A stretch of 64,000 nucleotides of DNA. It comes from Tenodera sinensis (lineage: Eukaryota; Arthropoda; Insecta; Mantodea; Mantidae). Positions within the stretch are counted from its first letter, which is position 1; every line of letters starts with the position of its first letter. The position numbers were made by a program, and so were the translations under genes. Shown here piece after piece: positions 41,115 through 51,415 of this stretch. The stretch covers positions 62,500,787 through 62,564,786 of the forward strand of contig CM060965.1 in the NCBI GenBank assembly GCA_030765045.1, read 5' to 3'. A model generated the notes under the pieces. It ran no database searches. It was not told the origin of the DNA and worked only from the letters and a program-made list of their open reading frames with translations.

Positions 41115-42710
41115 TTTGTGGTGTCAGCTATTTACGAGATATTCTTTAATACTTTTCTAATTTTTCAATACGTATGTCGTTTTTGACTTGTTCCTACTGA
41201 GTTGTTTTTCGCAATGTCATACATGGTGTAAGGAATGACACGGCCAGCAAACGGCTTTTAAACATTTGACTATCGCGTCGGATACCTGGTTCACCTTGCA
41301 TGCAAGATTAATTTAGTAATATGCACTATTTGGAACCATCTTTCAGTTCCTTATCGCCTTACGGGTCTAGCAAGGGGTGAGGTATAACTAGTGACCAATG
41401 ACAGTTTACAGGGCAAGAGGTATAAGGACAGGTAAAGGTAGTGGCCGGGGGGGGGGGGCGAGCGTAAGATACAGTTAACCTTGTAAAAAAGCCGTTTTCA
41501 TTTTGTTCATATTTATCTCCAAATTCTTAATGTCCATTATGGAAAAGGTTGCACATGGTGTTTGAAATAAGCAGCATTTTATTGGGTTAAACTATTCTGT
41601 GTAATAAGAAAAGCTTTAACTTTGTCCTTAGAATCATAAGATCCTGCAAAGTTTTGCAGTACACATAACGCAATATTAAATTGAAAAAGTTTTATCCTTC
41701 TTCAAATTCTCTCTATATTTATACTGGAATTAAAATTCGTATCGAAGCAACTCTATTACAAGATACTATAATGCAGTTTGCGCTTTTGAATAAAGGGTTT
41801 TCTTCTAATACGTATCCAATAAACTGCTTTTCTTGAGTGGCATTAAAATTTAATTACATTTCTGTGAATTTATACAGTTTCTAAAATTTGTCGAACTGTT
41901 ACCACCTTGCCATAGACTAATAATCTGGCCACGTGTAGTATCTGATGTGAAATAAGCAACAGTTATGTAACAATCTGAGCCGTCAGAAGCAAGCAAAGCA
42001 AAGCAAAAATGTTTATTTGGGCATGTTTTACAACATGCCCGGGCTGTTTAGGGAAATCCCTCTTCAGCCTAGTGTGGTATAATCAATACTTCCCTTTCAT
42101 GTCTTTGGTATAAATATGTCCAGCCAGTAGCGTGAATACCACTCAGTCATTGGAGAGGGGTAAAGAGAGGGAAAGAAGAGAAAACTACGAAGGCCTCCTT
42201 AAATAATCCCGATAACCTTGCAGTTTACTAAATTCGCTTTCTGTACCTACAACAAAATGTATAATGAAACTATTTCTGTAAACAGTGATCTCGATTAAAT
42301 GAAGTTCACAGAAAATTAAGTTTTTGTAAGAATAGTTCGTAGGACGGTATTTAAACATAAACTACTAGAAAAAAACTTTGTGAATGTTGCACATAGAGCA
42401 TCAATCACATCCCCTTCCTTATTCGCACTTCGCTATGACATGTCCATTAAGGGACAATGAACCTACGAAAGCAAACAGTAACAAAAATCGTTTTGCTGCC
42501 TCAGCCTGAGTAGTCACAGTATAAAATAAATAAATAAAGCTTGAAAATGCAATTAAATGTTGTTTTGTGCGGAAAGCTGTCTCAAATATGCCTTTATTAG
42601 TGCTTACGTTTCAAATTGAAAACATCCTCAATCAGGATCGTCTTCTTTTCTATTGTTGCGTGTCATCCTTTCAACTTCAAAGTAAGGATATTAAAGCGCT
42701 GTAAATTACA
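41115..42710. other. No recognised gene
   Basis: Includes a G14 run (41446-41459) and the 9-bp hairpin at 42019. The rest is unassigned. Confidence 0.5.
42019..42040 (+). other. Perfect 9-bp hairpin
   Basis: GGGCATGTT-TTAC-AACATGCCC, followed by GGGCTGTTTAGGG, in a stretch that resembles a SINE terminus but is not assigned. Confidence 0.6.
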
Positions 42711-42714
42711 ATTT

Positions 42715-42800
42715 GGGCAGAGGTGGGGGACGCAGCGGTTGGGCAGCAAGTCTTTGCCCTTCATGGGCTGTTGCGCTAGGGGTTTAGTTTTAGAAATGGA
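42715..42800 (+). mobile_element. SINE family C 3' tail
   Basis: GGGGGACGCAGCGGTTGGGC, AGCAAGTCTTTGCCCTTCAT, GGGCTGTTGCGCTAGGGGTT matches the last ~85 bp of 48795-49125. Confidence 0.6.
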
Positions 42801-43264
42801 GAACGGTCTTACTTTCAACACCACAAATAGGCTTAGTTAACTGGCCAAGCATCCATCATGTTTGGAACTTTGTGTTACCTAGACAGCTTTTATTGTTACT
42901 CACTTTACGACTCTACCACACTGATCAGAACCGAATATCACTCAATATATGTAGTAGAGAAAGTAAAAATGAACTTTGGTATTTTATAACTTTTCATTTT
43001 AGTACCTGCGCGACCGAGCTTCGCTCGGCGTTTTTCACCTCTGTTTTTGTGAAATCTTGTTTTTTGTGGGAGAAGATACATATTTAGATAAACTGAAAGT
43101 CAAAACGTTAACTAAATAACAATTTTAGTCGAAATTGTGAAGAGTCATTTCTGAGATACAAATATTTCATAAACACCATCATTTCAGCTGTAAAACGTCT
43201 AATGCTAAACGTAGGCCTCCCCCATAGATATCCACCCAGTTTGACGTTTTCGTCGAGCATTTGT

Positions 43265-43680
43265 TCCATTATGGAGTTCAGTTCTTTGCTGCTGTGATTG
43301 TCTCCAGGGCGTTAACACATTTGATAAGGTCCTTCGTCTTTCCGTCGTGTTCTTCCATGGCTTCCTTTACCCTGGCCAGTCGCTCGTTAGTATTCTCCGA
43401 TAGATCTATCTTCATATTAGACGTTCCCGTCTTCATCTTTTCAGTTTTGGAGTTTACATTTTCAATTTGCCTTCCATTTTTGTTTCCATTTTGTCCATTT
43501 TTGTTCCTATATTTTCTATTCCGTAGTTTACATTTTTCCAATTCGACTTTCATATTTGTTTCCTATGTCGCATTCCGGAATTAATTTCATTTCCCATTAT
43601 GTCCATCTTGGCTAACATTTGTTTTATCAACTGTTCCATATCGTGCTTTTCGGCGCACTCCTGACATCAATTGGAATTAC
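43265..43680 (-). pseudogene. Degraded LTR-retrotransposon gag N-terminus
   Basis: The minus strand from ~43650 reads MEQLIKQMLAKMDIMGN. After a stop, a 91-codon lysine/glutamate-rich frame (43278-43553) continues with coiled-coil character. Just upstream TTGATGTCAGGAGTGCG resembles a decayed tRNA-Leu primer site (TGGTGTCAGAAGTGGGAT). This is the same architecture as the start of the 51-53 kb collagen element, suggesting a distant relative. No LTR is preserved. Confidence 0.5.
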
Positions 43681-44629
43681 TTTACTTTTTTTAAACTATT
43701 TCTTTATTTTTTATTTAAACACCAGAGCAACACTAAGCAAAACCACTGTTGAACAATAACAAATACTACAGGAAGAAAAGCCGGTTGATAAAGCCATGTG
43801 AATGTACTATGCATTTCTGTCTCAATCATATAGAAAATTGTATGAATTGTTCGTAATTGTTCGCCGAAGAGGGAGTAGTGAAAGAAATGTGATTGTGTTT
43901 CGTAAAACAAAAATGAGTAGAAACGCTTGTGAATGTTATACATTGCACTTATATTTCAAGTGTATGGAAAAATGTATGGATTGTTTGTAGAAGAGGGAGT
44001 AGTATGTTAGGTAAAAGAAAAGGGAGTAGAGAAAAACATGTGAACGTAATACGTTGGGTGGTAAAATGGATTGCATAAAAACCTTCGCCATGAAAACAGA
44101 ATCACTTTTCATGGCGATCGGTCAACCTGTTTTGGAATTTACTCACTCTTCAACATACGATATGTATAGGCGTTGGTATGTGTGAAGTTGATAAAAGGTA
44201 GGGAATAACATGTGAATTGTTACGTAAAACAAAAGTGAGTAGAGAAATTAGTATGAATGTAATACATTGTATTTGTTTTTCAAACATATCAAATTGTATG
44301 AATTATATGTTGAAGGGCAAATAGTGAAAGAAGACTGATGGTGCCTCGTAAAGGAAGAATTAGTAGAGGAAGTCGTGTGAATGTAATGCGTTGCATTTAT
44401 ATTTCAATCATAGAATATTATATTAATTGTATGTTGAAGGGCAAACAGAGGATAAATGAATGTGCTACGTAAAAGAAATGCGAGTAGAAAGCCATTTGAA
44501 AGTAATATTTTGTGTAGTAAAATTGTTGCCATAAAAATTTCCACATAACAAATACATATACCTGCCGAATTTCGCGGTGATCGGATAAGCGGTTTTCGAA
44601 CTTAACAGTTGGATATATATAAACAACCA

Positions 44630-45365
44630 AGTTGTATAGATGATGTGAATTGCTTGTAGAAGAGTGAGTGGAGAAAGAGATGTGAATGTGTTATCTAAAA
44701 GTGATTAGAGTAAACACTGTGAATGTAATATGCAGCATTTCCATTTCAAACATGCACAAAATTGTATGACTTATTTCTAGAAGAGTGAGTAGAGAAACAA
44801 TTATGAATGTGTTTCCCAAAAGCAAGTAGAGAAAACACTGTCCATGTAATACGTAGCATTTCTATTTCAAACATGCACGAAATTGTATGACTTATTTGTA
44901 AAAGAGTGAGTAGAGAGAGATGTGAATGTCTTACCTAAAAGTGAGTAGAGAAAACAGTATGAATATAATAGAGAAAGAGATGTGAATGTGATAGCTAAAA
45001 GTAAGTAGAGAAATCACTGTGAATGTAATATGTAGTATGTCTATTTCAAACATACAGAAAATTGCATGGCTTATTTGTAGAAGAGTGAGTAGAGAAAGAG
45101 ATGTGAATGTGTTACCTAAAAGTGAGAGGAAAAAACAGTGTAAATGTAATAGCATTTCTATTTCAAACGTACAGAACATGGTATGACTTATTTTAAAAGT
45201 GTGAATAAAAATGTTTCTTGGTGCAAAATCACGTTTTTTATGGAAAATTGTTTATAGAAGAGTGAGTAGAGAAAGAGATGTGAATGTGTTACCTGAAAGT
45301 GAGTAGATTAATTAAAAATCTAAAAGTGAGTAGAGAAAACACTGTGAAGGTAATATGCATGTATA
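44630..45365 (+). repeat. ~120-bp-period degenerate tandem array
   Basis: TATGACTTATTTGTAGAAGA-like starts occur at 44765, 44886, 45065 and 45182, giving spacings of about 121, 179 and 117. Each is followed by GTGAGTAGAGAAAGAGATGT and TTCAAACATACAGAAAATTG. There is no coding potential. Confidence 0.75.
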
Positions 45366-45868
45366 CAAAAATTTAATCAGATCTTTAGAGTCGTTTCTGA
45401 AATACCGGGAATATATATACAAGAATTGCGCAGTAGAAGCGGGAATAAAAAATGTTATTTTTTATGCAAAATCGCGTTTTTTCGGGAATTACACCTACAT
45501 AATTGAACTTAAAAAGCAAAACTCTATCTGAATACAAAATTTGATCGAAATCGATAGAGCCATTTCCAAGTTGCCCGGAATATATATACAAGAATTGCTC
45601 ATTTAAATATATAAGATTTGTATATTTATTTTTATTTATCTATTTATTTTTTACTTATTTTGTTATACACACATAGAAAAGGTGATAATAGCACGTAGTA
45701 ATATAAATAAATGAATAAGAGCATCAAAGATGAAAATAAGAAAGAAAAGAAAGAAAAGAGTAAAAGTTTAAGAACCCTGACACAACATACACATTTGACA
45801 CTAAAATAAAAGGAGTAAGAGCCTTCAAGTTCTCATTCCTGTATGATGTCATCCTGCTTCGTCACGGA

Positions 45869-46105
45869 GCAGTGCAAGGCAACAGTACCTCCACCTGTGT
45901 GACGGATAGATGGCATTAGGGTGCCGCAGTCTATCTGCAGGTACATCTACAGTTAACCTTCAAGGTTTCATCCCTGTACCATAACACTTAGCTTTGTTAG
46001 GATCCACAGAGGAAGCAGTGCAGGGCAACAACACTTCGGCATCTGTGACAGCGGATGACATTAGAATGCCATTCAGTCTATCTGCTTACATTATCTGTGG
46101 ACAGA
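45869..46105 (+). repeat. Diverged tandem duplication, ~145-bp offset
   Basis: GAGCAGTGCAAGGCAACAGT ... GCAGTCTATCTGCAGGTACA (45870-45950) recurs as GAAGCAGTGCAGGGCAACAA ... TTCAGTCTATCTGCTTACAT (46012-46095). Confidence 0.7.
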
Positions 46106-46189
46106 TGGCAGAGCATTCATTATTAGCATCTATTTTTCGTTTATATCAATGTGTTAGACTCAACGTAGAACTTTAGGTCGTAGTATTAA

Positions 46190-46325
46190 ATATCCAATCC
46201 GGTATTTAGCTTGGTGACTGAGGGAAACCCTAGAAAAAAACCGTTAAATTGGGATTTAAACCCGAGACCACCCAAATGTGAGCCTCACATGATACTGTGG
46301 AGCCATATCACTCGATAACTGTAAA
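46190..46325 (-). mobile_element. tRNA-derived SINE, family A fragment
   Basis: The minus strand reads CGAGTGATATGGCTCCACAG, TGTGAGGCTCACATTTGGGT, GGTCTCGGGTTTAAATCCC. Tail absent. Confidence 0.6.
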
Positions 46326-46329
46326 CAAT

Positions 46330-46920
46330 GTTTCTGCATCTGAGGTAAAATTCCTTAGACTTGGACACGTATATATCCGCGGTCTTACTGTCTTATAGTA
46401 GGGCACTTCCTGATATACAGGAATGCAATAATGGATTTGAAGAAATTGAGAGACACAAGGTTACCAGAAAGAAAAGGAGAATTTGACGAAGAAACTATAT
46501 AGAGGAAGCATATCGTTGCACAGAATAAGGAGTGAAGCTGAGTGGAGAAATTTAAAGAAAGGAAAGAAGAAAGGCCTGCATTGAGTCAGCTTACCTGTAA
46601 CAACTTCACTTCCCCATGTCTTTGTCTCCATTTGATTGCCCATTACACCACATTCTACCCTGTTTATGAGCTACAAATTGCACTTAGGTGTGTTTTATAC
46701 CAGGGAATTACGGCACTTAAGCTGCCATTTGATTCCTTGCCCCCAGCCATACCCTTCAAGAGCTACAGGACTATTCCGGATCTCAACAATCAGAATGCGA
46801 CAAGGCAGTTTCTACAGTTTTTCCAACGCTTTCTCTGGTTATTTCGTCTTGTACTTTCATTCTTCATTGGGAAACGTCTTAGTTATACAGAGCATATCAA
46901 ACAATTATAAGGCTATATGC
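46330..46920. other. No recognised gene
   Basis: The 122-codon plus frame (46542-46910) and its overlap have no recognised domain and are probably chance or old repeat. Confidence 0.45.
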
Positions 46921-46924
46921 TAGT

Positions 46925-47165
46925 GAACTATAGTGTGTACAATGCAAGCCTCTCGCATTTGGGAAGTCTCGGCTTCGAACCCTCTGGGAAATACCACGTT
47001 GACCTCCAACTATACCTTGGGTATTTCGTGGTTTTCCTGGTTAGTAGGTGAATGCTGGGGTGGCTTATCGTCTACCACGATTTCCTTTCCATTATTTCCT
47101 TATTTTGTTGAAGCGCGGCTTTTATTTATCAGCTGCATCATTTGTGGTGGTATTTGAATGGTTTT
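46925..47165 (+). mobile_element. tRNA-derived SINE, family A relative
   Basis: GCAAGCCTCTCGCATTTGGG, GTCTCGGCTTCGAACCCTCT (B box) and TATTTCGTGGTTTTCCTGGT, GGTGAATGCTGGGGTGGCTT match the family A layout. Confidence 0.6.
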
Positions 47166-47169
47166 CATT

Positions 47170-47785
47170 AAGTTATGACTCCGCGTTTTGGGTCACCGGT
47201 AGCTCTCTCCCTCCCTCCCTTCCTCTCTCTTTCTCTGTGAAAGCTATAAATTATTTTACCTTTTCTTCGGCTTTGCTGTGGCTCAGCGGTGGCGATGAAA
47301 ACTCCAATTCTGAACGACTGTGACGATTGAAGGAATCTATAGGATATTTTCTTGAAATAATATGTACTCATTGTTAAAGAAAGCACCTCTCACACTCATT
47401 TTATTTCAATTTTATGGAGAATTGAGTTTGGATGCCCCATTTACACCAAGATAAATCCAAAACATGTAGCTTTCTTCATCCTCCGGCAATCAAAAGTCCC
47501 GTATCTTATTTCTCCCCCTGGGAGGTGGTAGCTCCAATAGATTGGCGTTGTGTCGAAGTACAACGAAGTTACTCTCCATAGGACAATACACTCAGATGTC
47601 TTCCGTGGTTTCTATAATTCATTATTATTAGCTTTGTGGTGTTTACAAGCACTTTCAGAACCATAACCTATCAGATTGCTTTTCCCGGAAGTTAAGTGCA
47701 TTCCTTTTATCATGGCTTGTACCAGATGTATCACACTGCCATCCTGCGAGCACTTCACACAAAATAGTGCCTGTTGTTTATTTGA
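47170..47785. other. No recognised feature
   Basis: A CT-rich patch (47208-47238) and short frames only. Confidence 0.55.
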
Positions 47786-47789
47786 AAAC

Positions 47790-48085
47790 CGAGCGGGATG
47801 GCCCAGGCGGTAACGTCTCTGGCCCGGTTCTATACCCGTGGCCGAGATTCCTGAACCATGCGCTTTTTTCGGCGGTTTCCCAGGGTCGCTGGACGCTGCT
47901 GGGAAGGATTTCCACATCCTCCGAATTTCCTATCCCTCCAGTTTGTAACATTTCATTTCACCCTTCATCCCGTTAGGTTTCTTTCAAGGTTGGAAGCGTC
48001 ATCGAGTGTCGCAGAGACAGCACGGGGCATAGGCACAAAAGATAGTCTTTCGGTCGAGGTACTAAGTTCTCCTCCGCAAGTTTGT
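47790..48085 (+). mobile_element. tRNA-derived SINE, family A
   Basis: AACCGAGCGGGATGGCCCAG, GCGGTAACGTCTCTGGCCCG head; TTTCACCCTTCATCCCGTTA, GGTTTCTTTCAAGGTTGGAA tail shared with 2885-3238. Confidence 0.7.
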
Positions 48086-48089
48086 TGAA

Positions 48090-48790
48090 GTCATAGTTTG
48101 AAAAGTTGAATTAATCTGAAAATTCAAGGTCACAGCCAGATTTTTAGCTAGGGCTTACTTTAATGGCATGCTACCAAAACCATAGTTTGACTCGCGGTGA
48201 TAAAATACCTCCATGTGTGACTCTGTCCTCCTGTTAACCAGAATTAAAGATATATAGCTGAAATTTCTGGCATATTAAGTGGTATTAAAATATACACAAC
48301 TTATACTACATTAGTATTCAATAAGCGAACAAAACTTTTGATTTCATTAAATGCAGAAAGAGTCCTAAGGTTAATGTGCAAACTGTAGATCTAATTTTAT
48401 GAAAGAGTTCATCCCCTTGAAAGTTAGAGCGTGTCAACGCTTGAAACTGTCTTGATGATAATTGTGCCATTCTATTCAACATTATACTCGTAGTTACAAA
48501 ATTCTAAAGAAAGTATGCCCTTTCTTTTAATTTCACGCGTTTTAGTGGTGAAATTAATAGGTATCCTTGAGAAAAAAATGCTTATTATAAATATTTCAGA
48601 GAATTTATCTACGTGTAAGTTGTTTTTAAGTTGTTACTTAGTTCAACAAATATTAAATATATCAACAAATGCCAATCACATTCTTATTAAACAAATAAAT
48701 GAATAAAATATAAATTCGGTTCCATATGTGCGGTATTTGGCCTAAAACTGCATATCTTTAGGAAGTGTTTTCATCAAATACCTTTAGTAC
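48090..48790. other. No recognised feature
   Basis: AT-rich, short frames only. Confidence 0.6.
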
Positions 48791-48794
48791 TGAT

Positions 48795-49125
48795 GCCAGC
48801 CACGACACGTAGTGCAGTAGTAGCGAGCGGAGGACCCGGGTTCGATCCCCGGTATCGGTGTGGAGATTTTTCTCCCGCTGGGAGGTCTGGCAAGGGATGC
48901 ACTCAGCCTCGTTAGATGCCGGAGGGACCAATTGAGGAGCTACTTCATGAACTACTAGTGACCCGAGGTCGCCAAGGCTACATAACCGGCCAGGAAGCCT
49001 CTGGGCAGGTGCCACCCCCCAGTTATGCACCCCGCTCACGGTGCCTGTAGTAACCAAAAGGTGGGCGACGCAGCGGCCTGGTGGTAAGCCTTGGCCAGCG
49101 AAGAGTTGTTGCGCTAAGGGTTGCA
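48795..49125 (+). mobile_element. tRNA-derived SINE, family C
   Basis: The B box GACCCGGGTTCGATCCCCGG is followed by TATCGGTGTGGAGATTTTTC, TGCACTCAGCCTCGTTAGAT, AACCGGCCAGGAAGCCTCTG, and ends GGCCAGCGAAGAGTTGTTGC. Confidence 0.78.
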
Positions 49126-49129
49126 TACT

Positions 49130-51214
49130 TACTGATTCCACTCAACATACAGAATTTTAAACCTAAAGGTGCAGGTTTTTACCGAAACTCTTGCGAGGCT
49201 CTCTATATTAACTAGCCACCGTTATATCGATTTCAAATACCAAATGAGTGGAACTATTTTCCTCACAGCCTTAGGTATACATTTTCCACTGAGGTGCAGT
49301 GATTCCCAAGGTGTTTCATGCGCACAGACGAACTTAGGACGAAAGACGTCAACAGTTGTAAATGCACCTAATATGAAGCCACAAAACGGATGCCACTGCT
49401 CAGAGCACCATTTTTTCACAAATTGTACACATAAATGATGGAAAATCAGAGTATTTCTTATAGTTAAATAAAATATATTAACTGAGCTATAAGTTTAACT
49501 TTAAAATTTATTTATAAAAGGTTCCGTTACCTTAAGCCATTCCTTAATCGTATAGAATCTTACTTTTAACATTCCTCGATAAAATGCTGCCAAGAAATAG
49601 ACCAAAACTCAACAGCAGCCTTTCTACTTCCCCCAGCACAAAGAGGAGTTCAAGACAAAAGCTGATAAGGCTAACACAAGGTCAAAATTCAACAACGGCC
49701 TTACAGAGAAACGGATCATTCTTAGAAACTCCGTGGATTTAGTTAACAAATATGTTTGTTGCCGTGAGGATGATGAAAAAGAAGAAGAAAGCTAAAGAAA
49801 AGCTAAAGAAGTAAAGAAATTAAAGAATCTGATAATAGGATTTTTGAGGCAATTTTCTGTTTAGTCTTGACCTTTGGCGCTTTTTTTTTTTTTTTTCTCC
49901 CAGATAAGTACACTAAAGTTCCTTGGACGTTAGGGAATTTGGAATAGAAGCATTTTGAAATAGATCTGATGTAGTCTTTGATGGGCAGGATTCCAAACAC
50001 TTGATGCAGCTTTGTTTCGTATAAACCAAGGAGAATTTCTTACCATTCGAAGAAATTTATGGACAATTAAAGTTAGTTTCTACTTAGTACAGAAAGTGGT
50101 TTAAAAGCCTGGAGTTTTTCATCCAAATAGATTTAGTGTAACCATTGAGACTTGCTATTAAAGTATAAGTCTTCAAGAAAACCATTAGGAAGTTGCTTAA
50201 AGGCGTTCTCTTTCGGTATTTTGTGTAGTAAAGTGTATTAAGAATTACTGTTTAGTAACCTCAGACTTGTTTATAACTTGAAGCTCTCTACGTCATAGCT
50301 ATGAGATCAATTTTTCATATACGAAAAATAATTTATTACACATTGCACTCGATTAAGAATCAAAATAGTATTTCATTTCAATTTCACAACGTGTTTTTAA
50401 CAATTATATTTTAATAATAATTAATGTATTTTTCCAGAAGAAAGGATATTTGTTAATGTTAAAAATAAACTGAGATTTATTTCAGATCATACACTGGTTT
50501 TCAGTTATAGGGAAGATGGAAATACAAGTAATTTTTGGGTTTCATTTTCTTCAGTTGGCAGTGAGGAAGTCGAGCTATACTAATTGTAATGAGTATATTT
50601 TAGGTTATTTTTATAGAACTTAACATGTTTTGGTCAAATATTTGTGATATAGTATTTAAATTCATATTTTATTTATGAAATATTTCAGATAAATATCATT
50701 TCACTTTCTAACCTTCCCTTCCCTCTGCTGAAGAATGTATGATTAACCCATATCTTATATTAATTATGATAAATAGGACACTAAAGACAGATTGCTTTAC
50801 TTTCAGCATTGCATTTGTTTCACCACAAATACAAGTTTAAGATTCCCTGAATAAAATTTAAAATACAATTTTAGAAAAAAGATGCCCGTCGGCGTTTGTT
50901 TCCTAACACCATTACTCATAAGTAAAGCGTCTTTTAAATACTGTAGTTGCGGTGCCTTAGCTTTCCTCTAGGATCATAAAAGTTGAAGGTCACTCCGACC
51001 ATCTAAATTAGAAAATATGTTTTGCGGACAGAAACATCGCAAGTCTATCCATACTTGCCTCTTCAGTCCAGCACTGATTGGATAGATGGAGCCAAACCTT
51101 ATCCCAACTTCCTTTTTATATGCTGAAAAATGGCTTCAAGGATTTGGATTAAAATAGCATACCCTTAAGATATTTATAAGTATATGTAAGCATATAATGA
51201 AAGACTCTGGGAAT
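49130..51214. other. No recognised gene
   Basis: AT-rich flank of the collagen element. An 89-codon plus frame (49169-49438) has no motif. A 49780-49830 patch repeats AAAGCTAAAGAA. Confidence 0.55.
49879..49896 (+). repeat. Poly(T) tract
   Basis: T-run of ~18 bases followed by CTCCCAG; no attached element recognised. Confidence 0.75.
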
Positions 51215-51218
51215 ATAT

Positions 51219-51415
51219 TGTAACAAATTTAGCAATTCTTTTTTATTTTCTCAAGCTTCAAGTACAGCCACACTACTCGTTTCTGTCCCTTAATCTTTTC
51301 AAACTCTCACACAATACTAGTTTCTGTCTCTTAATCTTCAACAACTCAAAACTGTCTCTATGGCAACCTCCTTGAAAATCAAAGAGTCTTAATGACATGG
51401 AGAAGCCATGTCACA
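51219..51415 (-). repeat. 3' LTR of the collagen retrotransposon
   Basis: Element-sense 3' LTR, 197 bp. The stop codon of the 682-codon frame (complement of 51411-51413) lies inside the first bases of this LTR, so the reading frame runs through the polypurine tract into the LTR. An AATAAA signal is at the complement of 51242-51247 and would polyadenylate element transcripts. Confidence 0.93.

Larger units (their letters stand above)
42955..45640 (+). repeat. Mosaic repeat block bounded by a hairpin and an AATTGCTC tail
   Basis: It starts after AGTAGAGAAAGTAAAAATGA with the hairpin CCGAGC-TTC-GCTCGG (43014-43028). It contains a gag fragment, then degenerate units of the form GAGTAGAGAAAGNNATGTGAATGT, two short copies of a 'CATAAAAA...GGCGATCGGTCAACC' segment, and ends ATATACAAGAATTGCTCATT (45583-45602). 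It shares the GTAGAGAAAGTCATGTGA motif with the 3' end of R1. Confidence 0.55.

Noticed and set aside
42955..45640. CRISPR-like spaced repeats
   Set aside because: Units are degenerate, ~120 bp apart and in eukaryotic repeat DNA; no regular repeats/spacers.
46542..46923. Two overlapping plus frames of 122 and 95 codons
   Set aside because: No domain, no splice context; overlapping frames of similar length suggest chance.
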